A DNA stretch of 64,000 bases from NCBI RefSeq assembly GCF_000003815.2, contig NC_049981.1:4312437-4376436 (forward strand), read 5' to 3'. Positions 1 to 26,700 of the stretch are shown piece by piece. This DNA is from Branchiostoma floridae. Lineage: Eukaryota; Chordata; Leptocardii; Amphioxiformes; Branchiostomatidae. Under the pieces are notes generated by a model. That model was not told the origin of the DNA and made no database searches. It saw only the letters and a program-made list of their open reading frames with translations. Within the stretch, counting starts at the first letter, position 1. The number at the start of each line of letters is the position of its first letter. Position numbers and translations under genes: made by a program.

Positions 1-43
1 TGCTTGCAAATGTTACATGTTTTGTTCATTTGTTTATTTTTAG

Positions 44-12386
<12,343 letters not shown>

Positions 12387-12679
12387 GAAAGTTGTCTTAC
12401 GATCAGTAATAAGCCTTCCAGGGTTTAAGTCGTGCAATATTCTTGCCTTGTATAAACGTCATAACATGTCATTCTGTAATGTACATTCTAAGTACGTCAA
12501 CTAGTAGTTGGGTTTGATTTTAGGAATCCAAAATCATACGAGAAAGTTGCTTGTGTAATTGCTATTTGCCGTATTTTATTACCTGTATATCTAACCACGA
12601 CCGACGTAACGTATGTATTAAAACTAAACTCTCTACGTATGTATTAAACGTAAGTAAGGTAAGTTGAAAACTCGTTTAA

Positions 12680-13165
12680 ATATCATTATCATATAGCCAG
12701 GCGCCGCGGACCAATCAGAAGGCCCCGTTCCACGTTGGTTATGACGCCGTAATACTTAGATTCCCGCCAGCCCGGTGTGTATCGCCCTTCTGATTGGTCA
12801 GAATGAATCGACACCGGCACCGGCATCTACGTGTTACCGCGTCATAGACCAACGTGGAACGTGGGCCTTCAGATTGGCCCGTGGCGACGGGCGAAACATA
12901 TGCCATAGCAGAGAGAGTTTACACATACTGCTAAGTGGAATGGCTCCTTCTGACATTGATAATGAGTTTTGTTGCACTGTTCCGCATATTTTCTGTGGAA
13001 ATTTTGGTCTCAAAATGCAATCTGTGATCTCCTTACACATACATGTACCAAAGAGCAAATGTGAATTTTCAGAAATTCGACAAAAGAATTCACACGTATC
13101 GTACCAAGGGATCTATGCGTCATACAGTAGTTTGCAAGTTTGTGTAGGCTATATGATAATATATA
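12680..13165. mobile_element. Foldback element with nested inverted repeat
   Basis: 12707-12750 (CGGACCAATCAGAAGGCC, GTTCCACGTTGG) is inverted at about 12838-12881 (CCAACGTGGAAC, GGCCTTCAGATTGGCCCG). An outer pair, TATCATTATCATATAGCC (about 12681) and GGCTATATGATAAT (about 13147), brackets it. The CCAAT-like boxes belong to the repeat arms, not a promoter. Confidence 0.55.
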
Positions 13166-13166
13166 C

Positions 13167-13310
13167 GTTAATGACCCGCCTGTTCCTCGGTGTACATGGT
13201 CTCATAAAACCACCTCGTTCGCTTCGCTCACATCGGTGGTTTTATTCGGTGGTAGCAAAGGACCAGGCGTTATGACACCATATACACCGAGGAACAGGCG
13301 GGTCATTAAC
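13167..13310. mobile_element. Hairpin MITE, ~34-bp inverted ends
   Basis: GTTAATGACCCGCCTGTTCC at the left and its reverse complement at the right extend to about 34 bp with one mismatch around a ~75-bp centre. TTAA is present at both ends, but it lies inside the inverted repeat, so the target duplication is unclear. Confidence 0.7.
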
Positions 13311-13353
13311 CCTTAAATCTACTCTACAAGCAGAGATTGACTCGAACTTTCGA

Positions 13354-13565
13354 TACTGTAAATGCATTTAAGTTCGCGGGGATTTAATTTCGCGGTAGCG
13401 GGAAAAAGGACTTTTCGCGGTGGTTTTAAGTTCGCGGTAACACCATAGACTGCAGTCTAATACCATAATAGAAAAATGTTCGCAGTGGTTTAAAGTTCAC
13501 TGTGAAGTGGTCACCGCGAAAACCGCGAACATTAATCCACCGCGAACATTTCTGCATTTACAGTA
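13354..13565. mobile_element. Palindromic MITE, family C
   Basis: Ends TACTGTAAATGC and GCATTTACAGTA are inverted, and the interior is rich in TTCGCGG/CCGCGAA words that also pair. A related copy lies at 38937-39131. Confidence 0.75.
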
Positions 13566-14100
13566 TTATAACAATACATTATGACTTTCTTTCGAATTGG
13601 CCGGGCTGACGGAAAATCGGGAAAACGTATAAGAAGAAGGCCCGAATCTTCCAACCGGACTTGAGCTTACGTCATATTTCCTAACCGCGGGCCGGCCGGG
13701 CTATATGTGGAAAAAAACAGAAATATATACATAAAAAATACACACAGATAATGCCCACGATTATTCTGTTTACGTCTTGTGCAGTTCGGTGTCTTTGATA
13801 TCATATTTTCCGTTCCCGAAAGGTGCCCGGCTGGCCCGATTTGGAAATATGACGTAGGCCTTAGTCTAATGTCATATTTCCGGCCGGACTCTTTGTTGAA
13901 ACCAAAAATAGAAATTTATACATATATATATATATATATATACTTAAAACATACACAAATAATGCCCACAACTATTCACGTTTACGTCCTGTTTAGTATG
14001 GTGACTTTTACATCCTACTTTTTGTTCCCGAAATATAAAGCTGCCCGGCCGGGTCCCGTTTTGGAAATGTGAGGTAGGCCTTAGGCCTAAGAATTTAGCC
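13566..14100. repeat. Degraded GGCCGGGC-type repeats
   Basis: Two similar blocks (about 13680-13800 and 13875-14000) share ATAATGCCCAC and GTTTACGTC words, with GGCCGGGC and AAATATGACGTAGGCCTTAG borders. They resemble the MITE at 37565-37784. I see no gene here. Confidence 0.5.
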
Positions 14101-14599
14101 GGAGTGCTCAATTACAATCATCCAAATTGTAGAAGCAGGTCCATAGTAGAGGTAAAGAAATAAGAAATGAGGTAGAAAAATACAAAACTTTACAACATTT
14201 CTCACATGAAGACCCTGCAAGCGGCTTTAATCAACTAACATGGCGGACGCGAAAGTACGCCGTAATCCCATGGGAATCCAATGATTGATTTATTGCCTTA
14301 TCGATAAATTATTTCATAATATCCAATCAATCTTACAGGCAGCTAATATGTTAGCATAACGTACATGTCTTTTTACGACTTTTGAATGATGAAGTAAGAG
14401 AAGTGTGGTAATTTGATGCTTTAGACATTGGACATTTAATTTAACGTTATAAGCTTTATTATTTCCTGGAGAAAATCTTCCTTTTTTCTTTGTATACATT
14501 AGCTTTGAAAGTTGGTTGAACGAATCTATAAAAAAAGTCCCAACTTTCACACACACAAAAAAAAATCAAAATTGATACAAACCGCAAACTTGACTTCAA

Positions 14600-14750
14600 G
14601 AAGCCCCCGGACCTTTACCCACTGTGCACCGGGAGGAAAATGGCGGCGACTTTCGTGTGATGTCGTCTGATAGCGGACACTTTTCCTCAGTTTTTCCTCC
14701 TTCCTACCTCCTTAAACCACCGATACTCCTTTATCTCAGCAGATTACAAG
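14600..14750 (+). promoter_or_regulatory. Probable TDRKH promoter / 5'UTR exon with YY1-type motif and uORF
   Basis: AAAATGGCGGC at 14637-14647 matches the YY1 motif seen near starts of many animal genes. The same ATG opens a 6-codon upstream ORF (14640-14660). AGATTACAAG/GTAAGCC gives a donor after 14750, and CTCCCCAG before 16920 is the matching acceptor. No TATA box is evident. Inferred from position and motif. Confidence 0.5.
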
Positions 14751-17700
14751 GTAAGCCTTATCCAAGACTATTCAAGAAAACGCAATGTTGTGGAACTGTC
14801 GTGTGAAGATCGCTATTTCCCTGCTATATTTGCCGAAGCTGTCACAGAGGTCTTACGCAGTTTTCCAAGAAATTAATTCGTGACCTAAACGTGTTATAAT
14901 TTATCTGTTGTTTGCACAAGTAAATTGGTCAATATGTCGACAATTCTAGCTCGATATTAATCTTTCTTGAAGCCTGACAATGATTATAGTATAAGAAATA
15001 GCTGGCATCGGCTGTCTTAATGTGTTTTGTGACTATTTCTTATAAATTATTCTCACCTCAGTGTCGCATGTTGCCCTTGTGCGTGACATTTCTCAACATG
15101 GCAAAAACATTGAAGGTCTCATACTGTAGAGGTTTTATTTTGTTTTTGCAAAATGATATAGAATATTGAGGGTCTCAAGTATCTTTAGCATATTCGTTTG
15201 CAACATTTTTTTTTTTACTGTTGAGTGAGGCACATGTGCAGAAAATGATGGTTTTGTTCATTTGCATTGTTTATAACAATAATACATGTGTTTATTCAAT
15301 CAACTCGCAATTATTCTCATAACTTTTTAATAAGATATTTGATGTCTGTATTAAGTTATCCACTGTTAATCATGTACACAAACATTTCCCTTCTAATATT
15401 GACAGATTTAGAATTTCTATCTCCCCTCCCCCAGAGAAAATGGATCAGTCTGGATTGATGAGCTCAAGGTCGTTGACCTTTCTTGTTGCTAAAATTAGCA
15501 CCAACCTGTAACATCTGGCATTTGGTAATTACAACTGATATTTAGACTGCCCCCAGGCAGTATTAGCATGGATCACGATTCAAGGCTCAAAATACCCACC
15601 TACAAAATATGCTGACATTCAATAGGAAAATGCATGAGATCACATGGAAAACTATTGAAATTTCCAATCTTGCAATTTTGAAAAAAAATATTAAATTATA
15701 TAAATGTGCGTATAAAATTCAGTCCTGTAATTTTATCCATTATCACCACTTATACAAAAGAAAATATATTACACCTCACACTAGAAGGCATTTTCTTGTA
15801 CCTGATATATTTTATTGAATGTGTCAGTTGAAATAATCTTTTATAAATATAATTATGGCCATACAAATTATCTTCACAAACAAAATTGTTTTGCCGGATA
15901 AAGAAAAAGAAAGACACTTCTGACTCACTACACCACAGGTGAAATACTTTATATATAGTATTGGAGGTGAGGAATTAAATTTTCTGGGATGGTTGAAGAA
16001 TATATCAAGTCCCAAAATATCCATCTCACACTTCAAAACCCCCATCACATCCTTTAAAAGCTGTGCTTGGCAGTGTCAGGTTCAATATGTGCATTCTATC
16101 AAACATCCATTGATGCCCTTCCCATGAAACGTGCCATGTTTTATGTAATTGCACATGTCACTTTCGCTTGCTCACTCTGCTTGATAACGTTAAGATGTAC
16201 TAGATGATGACCTCTCGGGGTAGCACTTAATGTAAGGCCTAAAATGTTGTGTTTGACTTTCCTGTTTCCCGACGAAACCTCAGAAAAACCCTAGCCTTTT
16301 TGTTGTTGCAGAATCTGATAGAAACAATAAGTACAAAAAAGAGAGACTCAGAGAATCTGTACCTACTGACCCTAGTTTTTTTTCAGAAACGTTACCAGGA
16401 AGACCACATTATTTTTCCTAGGCCTTGATACCCCAGCAAAGGTACTACTTGTATTTTAAATCAGATCTACCAGTAGCAGGGATACTGAGACAGAGCATAC
16501 TGTATATGCAGTGCCATGATTTAACTTGTGGTCCCGTGGTCGGGCAGTCAATGATCCCTGAAACTTAGTGAAAGCCTGTTTAAAAAAAAATGGTTTCGAA
16601 CATACCGTAACATTGAAAATTACCTGAACCAGACAAATTTTATCTGCCCCACACGAAACTTAAGAATTATGAATTATATTAAAATTGTCCAGGAACCAAG
16701 TATTGCTATTTTTCTTTCATACTTTATCAATGCAGCTAATAACAATCCATACATACCTACATCATAGGACATTTACCCAGTACATGGACCAGTTTAGGTT
16801 AGGTACAAGTAGACACCAGAAATACCTGTGCACACAGATCCAATTTTACCTGCACTAACCTGTATATGCTGGTGGTACTTTGAGCCCTGGTAATGTATCT
16901 GATATTATTTTCTCCCCAGGTGTAAGAAAGTACCAATGGAGCGATTAAGGGATCTAGGCGACGCCCTGAACCATCTGACAACCAGTCAGAAGGTGGCTTT
17001 GGGCGTGGCCGTTCCTGCTGCCATGGTAACGGGATATCTACTGGTGAAGAGAAACCAGGGACAGAGACTGGAAGGTAGCTAAGTGGACAGGTCTTGCCCT
17101 AGTTCATCTTTATCTGTGGGGTAGAGTCCATTCCAAGACACCATGAGGGTTTTTAGGTGATATTTTTAATTAGTCTGAATTATTTTGAATAAAAAGAATA
17201 TCTGAGCCACAATAATTAAATTATTTAAAAAAAAAATTGACTAAGAAAATACTCATTTATTTGAATTTCTTTGAATATTTTAGAAACAAAAATTGTGAAA
17301 GTAACTGTACAAAAATATCTTTATTTAGAATAATTGTGAAACCTCTCTGTGATTATTTCACATTTACAAATATTTACAAAAAATGGTAAACCTGGCCAAA
17401 TGGTAAAATTAGTTTATTGCCCCCATAAAAGTAAGCCCTATTGTTACATCTGTATATTTTTAGATTTCACTGCTGGGCACTGGTGGATCCTTTGTGGTGG
17501 GCCATTGTTGCATGGCACCCAACCATACTTTGCAAGGATGTGTGAATTGCTATCTTCCCAGCCCACCAAACCATTTACAAAAAATGGTAGAAAATGGTAA
17601 ATAATGGTAGAATGCTGTTATCATTATTTAGAAACCATTAGAAGTATCCAATTCCACACCATGAATATTTCCAAAGTTTTACAGGACCAGGAAAATATTT

Positions 17701-20700
17701 ATAAAGTTGAAACAGTATTAAAAATATTTCAGAAGTATCAAATGTCCTAGACATATAATTACAAAACTTTAAAATCAATTCTAAACAATGGCAACAAACA
17801 TCCGCATGGTGTCTTGGAATGGACTCTAACATAATCATTAATCATATATTTAAAAATGATATTTTAGGGATATTAAGTCGACGGACGGTAGTTTTAAGTT
17901 GCAATATTTTCAAAATACTGTAGTTTAAAACCATTATCAGACAACTTGATATGTAAATACCCTGAATGAATACAACAGATAGGTTACCCCGCAGATAAAG
18001 GTGAACTAGCATAAAAGAAAATTGACTGTAAAAATATGTGTACTATAATTCCATTTTAATCATCACATTAGCACAAATTAGCACTTCTCTCTCTCTCTCT
18101 CTATCTATCCATGGTACATTACAGGTACATGTGCATTAAATACAAAATGTACTTGTGCAGTACACTTTGTATATAATGTTTGGAATGAGAAGATGTCGAG
18201 GCGCCACACTCCCTGGAGTAAGTGGCTTGTGAGTGTGAGTGAATGTTGGCCTAAAATGAAAACAATGGTATTGTGTATAATTATGTGAATTAAACACGTG
18301 TTCATCCTAACGGCTTTCACATTAATTTCCTTTGTCATGTCTTGAAATAGCATTAAAACTGTGCCTTCTTTTGTTGTATGAAGAAATACCAATATCTTTG
18401 TAACAATACAAAAAGAATGAGTTAATCTTTTTGTTTCTTTTTCAACAGATGAGTTTGAACAGGAAGAAGCTGCCAAGTCCATGGCCACCTCACGGCAGAC
18501 AACGATCGAGGTGAAAGTTCCCCGCCGTGTTGTAGGAGCGGTGATCGGCAGACAGGGAGCTAACATTAAACAGGTCGGTTAAGAAGAATATTAATCTTTT
18601 GTTCCTTTTTGTCATGATAGACAAGTGATGCCGATGACAGGTGACACCAATGTCCACCCCAAAAAAGTCTAGGGTCAGCAGGTTTTTCCAGGATAGGTCG
18701 GGAAATGGGAAAATGTTTCACAGCATTTCTCCCTAGGCTAACTGTCAAAACCACACTGAAATACTATATTAGATACTATTAATTACAAATTTTTGTATAT
18801 GAAAATAAATAGATAATAGTTAAAATACTATACCTAGGAGCTTTTTGTCTACTTCTAAATACAAGACTCCATTTAAAATAACTAGAAACAAGCATTCTTT
18901 CATGAGGAAAACAAAGAGGCTAGGGTAGATGGAATGATGGAGAGTTACGCTGAAAGTCGCTCAGTTTCGCAGCTTTCTTTGGTAGATTCATCCCGTCCGG
19001 GGCTTCAGTTTGCAACGTCTCGATCCAGAACGCTTCCTCGTCTTTCCTCAACTGGTCATCGCGACTCTCTATCTGTACGATCGGACGTACACGCACGTTT
19101 TTCACGGAGTGTCCCACGCTGTTGAAATGTTTCGCGAGCGCTGATGTCTTGTTCTGTGTGATGCTTGCAATGTGGCTGTTAAATTTTGTGCGGAGCTCCT
19201 CCTTGCTTTCTCCGACATATTGCAGGCCACACTTGTTGCAGGAGAGGAGGTATATGATGTAAGTGGAACGGCACGTCATGCTGTCCTTCATTTGGAAGGA
19301 TTCTTCCGTTGTGTGGCTACTGAAAGTTGCGCCCTCTTCCAAGTGTTCGCACGTCGCGCACCGCTCGGACCCGCACTTCATCGAACCCAGCAGCGAATCG
19401 AAAACCATCACCAAGTCTTCCTCTGTGTCCGTCACGACCAGCTGACCCTGGGGTGTCATGGCAACGGCTTGCGGGCGCGCCGTATCCGTGGGAACGTGTT
19501 TGAGGAATCGTCCACGCTTGTCAAACATTTTGACTCGACGGTTTCCGCTGTCAGCCACGATGACGTTGCCAGAACTGTCTGTGCAGATGCCGCGAGGGTT
19601 GTGCAGCATTCCTTCGCTCCTCTCCTTTTTCTTGCCAGTGTTCCCAAACTTGAGTTGAAGCTGTGCGTCCTTGTAGACGTAGATGCAATGGTTGTTGGAG
19701 TCCGCTACCAGGGTCCTCCCCTCTCCGTCCACAGTGATGTACCTACATGTAAATGCAGTTATTGTTAGTTAGACAACAGAACACTTGTCTAGCTTCTACA
19801 CTGTAAACAAATTTATACCAGCCAAAGAAGTACTTGACTTCTTCTTCAGTTCCAATGAAAGCCCACATCCATGTGGATGAATATTACTGTGTTATTATAT
19901 ATCATTCTCCAATATGGTAGACCTACAGTTTGTACAGAAACTCAAACTTAGTAAATCTTCTTTGCTGCTACAAGTGTCTATGTCACTTTTACAAAAAATT
20001 TTGGATACAGTCCATAATTTCAGTAATTCCACAATCCACAGGTAGATTGTCGTCATTCATACAGCACCAAATCTATTTTGATGTTAAACCATTTTTATGT
20101 TAATAACAGTACCATACATGTATGACACATTGTGTTTATAAGTTTACCTAGTAATTATAAGACCAGGTCACCTGTTCTATGTTATGTATTGAATAGAAGG
20201 CTTAATAGAATGATGTATATATTTAGCAATCGCTTCTTGAAGTGCTTCTTGCCTAATACTTGCAAAATATATGCGAATAAAAAGAACAGTGATGTACCGT
20301 GGGTACTTCATCCCCTGCTGTGCCCCCACAGTTCTCACTGCAGTCCCGTCCGGCGTGAACACCAAAACTTCCCCATGCAGGTTCGGCTCTTCCCCCGTCG
20401 TTTGCGTCACGAGGACATGATTCTTCTCCACGTCCACCGCGATCCCTCTCAACCACTCCGTCTCCACTTGCAGTTTAAACATTGTCAGTCTCTGTCCCAG
20501 TTTAGTGTACCTTACGGCATAATCCTCCGTGTTTCTATACCCAACAACCCACAGTTTACCCTCTCCGTCTATAGCGACATCCGAGGGTTCGATTGTCTCG
20601 TCTCCGTGTATCGTTGTTACGAATTCCATCGCCCCATCCTCGCTGAAAACCTGAATCCTCTTACTGTAACAGTCGGCTACGAAGATCTCTCCCTCCTCTG

Positions 20701-23700
20701 ACACTGCCACCCCGCTCGGGTACTCAAATGGACTCTCCCCAGCCCCGTTTCCACCAATCAGAGTCCTTTCTTGTCTTGATGAAGAAGTTTGTGCATCTTT
20801 TTTTTCGTTTTCTGTAGTGTGATTTTGTTTTGGTTGTTTTGAGAGCTGCACGGTTGCTTGTTGAATTTTCTCCAAGACGTCTTTAATTTCGTCGTCGACA
20901 CTTAAGGATGGAATGTGGGGAAGACCCTGCTTCTCGGCGGTTACTAAGATGGGCTCGTTGTAGCCAACTCTATCCAGCTCTGTCTTGAGACAGGACTTGA
21001 GGAAGGGACCGTTCAGGATGGAGGTGAAGTAGTCATGGCCCAGCTGGGAGTGGAAGATGACAGGAACCAGGAGGGATGCCCCTTCTAGCTCTACAATCAC
21101 CTGGGGGAAATTAATGAATGAATTAATCTATCAGCCAATCAATTTAGAAATCAGTCCATCATTCGATGGATAAAACAGCCAATCACTCAATCCATCAATC
21201 AATCAGCTAAGCTATTAACCAATCAGTTGTCTTTTTTTAATCAGTCATAATTAGAAAGAAACTAATAGAATCAAGGAGTCTTTTGAATATTAAGTATTCT
21301 TTAAAAAGTCTGAGAGCAAGGAAATATGATTGATATGGCCTATAGCCATTAGACTTTGTATGTTCCAAAATGCAGACTTTAGATGAAAATGCAGACTTTA
21401 GATGAAAACAAGCCTTTTAATTAACAAAATCTTTAAAATCTAAATTGAGTTTTTTTTCTGATTATTTTCTCTGAAAATGTGTGACAATGCCTCTCAGACT
21501 GTACAAAATGTATTTGTCTGTTGATCAGTTAGATCGATCTTGACTTTTCAATCTAAAATGAGTACAAAACAGATTCTGTGGCCTTTCTCGAAATACCACC
21601 TGCATATGTAGGTTGGTGCAGGTTTCATGATGGGGACTTATTCTAGCTACATTGAGTATTACCAACTTATGAAAGAATTAATGGCAATGGTTTCTGAACA
21701 GATTTTAGTATGATTAGTACTTCCTATAAACTCTTAGTGGTTCAAGTAAAATTTGTCTGGTGCAGGCAAATTTCAATGCTACCTGCACCAGTGCACTTAT
21801 GCAGAAAAAAGTATTTCAATCCCTGGAATAAGTACAAAGCCAAAATATGTGGCTTTTCAAATAGACTTTCACACCAGCAAGTGCACACCTGTGGGTCTGC
21901 CGGCTGGTCAGGGTTGAAGGGGTCTCTCCTCTCGATGGCCCTGTGTATGGCCATCATGGTCTGTTCCTTGTTAGCCGCGTAAAAAGCACCGATCCTGGAC
22001 CGTACGGGAAGCCAGGGGTTACTGATCCTCAGGTGGCCCCAAACCTGTACAAGGGGTAAATGTTAGAGGTAAACTTTATAAAGTAGTCCCAATGACATTG
22101 TAAGGCCAAAGGGGCAGTAGACTGTTATCCACTGTGTCTAGTGCACTGTATTGTCCCATCCTTCTCCCACCAACTTTTGCGTCCACAACCAAAGTCAGGT
22201 ACACCCACATTTTTACATGTACACAATGTAGGTGGGGTTATGTTTAAAGCCTTGACTCCCAAAAGCACAAGATTGGAACTTGGAAGCATGACAGGATTCA
22301 AACACTGGACACTGGGTTCTGGGCGCATCCGGCAGTTACACCTCATCACCTGAGGTTAAAGCAGAACACTTAACTCACACAAGACAAGCTTTCAATAACA
22401 TATCAACAATCAAAAATATGCAAAGCTGTAGATATAAAATTTAATGAATAAAATATTATATTATGATATTACAGTATGATCCTGACCCCAGGTTATGTGG
22501 TGCAACTGTAGGGCATTTGGCCCAGAACCCAGAGGTTCTGTGTTTGAATCCTGACATGCTAGCAATATTGTGCTCTTGGGAATTAAGGTTCTTTTAAAAC
22601 TCAATTCCACCATTAAACTTTAACTATTATATACAAATGTATAGGCATGCAATATATCTCTGTGTTGGATATAATTATACCATTTATGCTACTAAATATA
22701 CTTAATACTATATAACTTTCTGATTTAATCTAAACATTCTGTTATCAATCTCCCAAATTTGGTCACCATACAGATTGCCTTTCTGTGGTGCTAAGTAGTA
22801 GCACAAGCGCACAGTACATTGTATACAAAGAGAAGAAAGCAAGTCAAGACTGTGAAGTATGCAAAACAAGCACAATAACAACAATGTTGACAACACCACC
22901 AACAGTACCTGCATAGAAGGCTGAGCTGTTGTTGTGTCAGCAGTCGTAGTTGGGAAGAAGTTATCCCAGAAAGGCTGGGCTGATTCGTTCTGTCCGAGCG
23001 CATCTTGGAGACCCTCCTTTTCCACACCTTCAGCCATCTTAAAGACCATACAAACCTTTTGCTTCCACCAACTTTAAAGTTTAAGACTGTCCAAAACTAG
23101 TTTTAAGTGTGTACTTGCACAACAGATGACACCAAACTTGTTAGATGTTAACTCCACTTGTATAAGCCTTCCAAAGTTTTTCTTAACCCGTGTATAGCCA
23201 GTAGCAAGCAATGCTCACAGTTGCACCAATTTTACAGACACTGTATACCGAGTGTTCCGTTGTAGCAAAGTGACGCTAACTCCAGTTACAAACTAAAGGC
23301 GTTGGGTTACCACAAACAAAGGGACTGCTTGTCACCTGGTCCATTCTAAATAAAAGGAATGACTCTTACATTCATGGGTGATACTTACACTATGTAAACA
23401 CTGGTAATAAAGGGGCTAGCGTTAGGCCTGGAATAGTAATACAGTGTCACAACTGCTGGCTACAGTCTATAATGACCACTTCAAGCTTAAGAAATTGAAG
23501 AAATAGTTAATTGCAGTCAGCAGATTTTCTTCATCTTGAGTCAATGGAGGAAATATATACTGGTATATAGACCAGCAAACGGTGGCTACAGTGGTCATGT
23601 TGTTGTGCAGTTACTAGACACTTTGACTTTTGTACTTGAAAATAATTGTAGTTAAGCCAAGTGTTAACTACTAATACTATACATTGCAGAGTCTACTACT

Positions 23701-26700
23701 TTGCTTTTGGAAGAAAAGTTGACACAGTGGGCCCTGCAGATATTTAAGATTGAAGTGTAACACAATACTATTGTCTAGGTGGTGTTTCTTTTCAAATGGT
23801 TCAGTGTTGTGTAATATGGTAGGGTTCTTCAATTGTTTACCTGCTCATTAAGTTTATAATTTTGGCAATGCCTTCAGGGCTATCCTAATAATGTGGTATT
23901 TGTCCGACCGGCAAACATTCCGTATTTCTACAGGTCTGGAATTTGTCTGTGGTAGTATCATCCATTAGGAGAGAATACATGTAACTGACAGAAAGGGGTT
24001 GACAGATCATCATGATTTTTAGTATGAGGACACATTTTGTAGCCTTACATGATTAAATGGTTATTGAATGCAAACCAGGGTCAAATTTACATAATTCGCA
24101 AGGACAGTAATGCATTTCATGATAGGACACTCAAACATAAGACATGAAAGAAGAGAGAACTATTGGCATTGAGAAAAGCGGGACTGAATGAAAACAAGTG
24201 GAATAAAAGGAAAATGATTGATAGATTATGCTTAATAATATAATTTTGTTGTTCCTCTTGTTTTTTCAGGTCCAGGAAATTTCTGGAGCTAGAGTGAACT
24301 TCCGTGACGAGGCGGGACTTGAAGAAAATGAGGACAGGGTTGTGATTATCCGCGGTGCACCGGAGAAAGCTCAGGAGGCCGAGAGACTGATCCACAAAAT
24401 CATCGCAGATCAGCCTGTCATCCTGACAGAGGAGATCCACTTGCCACAGAGGGCACTGGGGAGGATCATAGGTGGGGAAGAATGTTGTTTCATGAATAAA
24501 GGGACTCTTTTTCAGGGTTCTAGCCAGGATTGCATTGTAGCATAGTGGGAAAGGCATGATAGATTTTGACAATATAGACTGAGTTAAAAGTTGGCACTCT
24601 GTTAGTGTTAACATCACATGTAATTTGAAGGATTTTTGGTCAGTTTTGAATGGCATATCATTTTCATTGTTTAGACATTAATTAGACATTGTTGAACAAG
24701 CAAATGATAGCAAAGCACCACTACACTAGTTAAAAATTAGAGTAGTGGCCCTTATCTTAGCGTAGTGGTCACAAATTTTAGCGTAGTGGCCCACTACGCT
24801 AAAATGCACTAGCTAGAACCCTGAAAAACACTACCATGTACAACTTTATTTTCACTGACATTTCAGTGACCATTGGTCCCCTTCCTCAGGACAATTCTGA
24901 CTGGTTCACATTAATTTTACATTTGAGACTGAATTGCCCTAAGGAAGTTGACAGACAGTCACTGAAATGTTGATGAAAACAAAGTTGTGGTTGAGCTTTA
25001 TTCATCGACATACTAAATCTGATAAAGAGTGTTGATCCATATTTTTTATTGAAAAACATATTAGCGGTGACACGAATGCATGTAATTCCACACTGATTCT
25101 ACATGTAAGACATACGATGTGATGGTCTTAGGTTACCATCAGGATTATTTGACATAAGTTAATATCAGGACTCAATTTTAGTACCTACCAATATATACTT
25201 TGCATGTTACTGAAAGACAGGCTACATATTATTGAATCAAGTAGGACAGAACACATTCAGATTTTTTTCAAAATGAAAATTGTAAACTGTTTTTAGTCAT
25301 ACAACTGTACATTTAAGCATTTTTGGGGAAAAGTGTTCAAAGCTGTCATTTGTTGTAAGGTGTTATTTCTTGCAGAGTGTTGTTTTGACTTTTTTATAGT
25401 TTACTTTGATCAGCCCATAGTTTTTATCTTTTTTTGCACGATGATACAACACAACTTATTAATAATAAAAACATTGTTTTAGGAAAGAATGGTGACACCA
25501 TCAGACAGCTGTGTCGAACGTCTCACGCCAAGATCAAGATCGACCGCGGAGGAGATGAGAGGAGTCCAGACTGCGTTAAACTGGCCACCATTACTGGTAC
25601 TAAGGAACAGATAGAACATGCTCGGGTAAGGGCTGGAGAGATTTGTATACAGAAATGCATCCTTTATTGGCTTTAATCCAATTTAATTGCTTAGAAAATA
25701 TAAGCTGAAGTCTCGAGTGATTTTATTTGATTAATAAATATTCAGGTGTATAAAATTATTAAAGACACATAGCCAGGGCTACCCAATTAGCCGGAGGCTA
25801 TAATTAATTAGTATAAAGAGATAGCCTTAGTAACTGTTCAATAAACATTTAATATAAACACTGCATGTACAAATGTAGTTAACTAGACTAAGTGTACTGT
25901 ATGATTTGATTTGATTTGATTTATCCGGCTGTATCATCATGAGAAATACAGCCAGGGCTACCCAACAAGCCGGAGGCTATTATCAAGGGCTAGCCCTGGT
26001 AACATTACAATATACGTTATACAATAGTATACAGTATACAACAGTATTAACGATACATGTAACTTTGACTACAGAGGTGATCCGTGTTTACAGCTTGACT
26101 AGCAGTCGTACGATCTAGAATGTCAGTCTATGATACAAATGATATTACTCGGTTATCTATATAAGGCTAGTTAGTCGGCGAATAACACGTTTGAACGCTA
26201 TAATGTATACGTACTACAGTGCAGATCGTTCAGTAGGAACAGTAGTTGTTGCCATCAATAGCTACTATCAGTAATACAATGACTATTAGGAAACTATGAT
26301 GTACTTTATCAAGCGTTTACAGAGTATTTGTTATCAGGCGACGTGCGCAGTCTATTTTTGAAGGAGCTGATGGTGCTAGCTGTACGGGTACTACTGCATG
26401 GGGAGAGAGTTCCAGAGGGAAATTGCTCTGCTAACAAATGTTCTCTGAGATCTGTATGATCAGATGTATAACCATTTCTACATGTTAGACACTGACAGTC
26501 TACTCATACCAACTCAGGGGTGCACCTGCTTGGGAAGCCACCACCGCAAATTCAAAACCGTAATAGGACAAAATAGATAGCTATTGATAATGAAACAAAA
26601 CTAATAATCAGCCTAAGTAGCTTGTGCTTACAAATACAGTACTACATGACCCCCTAACTATAATGTATTCCTCAATGGAATTCTCCCTCCAAGAAGTCCT

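Noticed and set aside
12775-13275. 166-aa plus-strand ORF
   Set aside because: It runs across a foldback element and a hairpin MITE; no domain and no splice or start context.
19172-19768. 198-aa plus-strand ORF
   Set aside because: Antisense shadow of the NHL/GIY-YIG exon, which has the recognisable domains and splice sites.
24834-25000. Possible further inverted-repeat element (CATTTCAGTGAC / GTCACTGAAATG)
   Set aside because: The inverted words are short and the borders are unclear, so I did not call an element.
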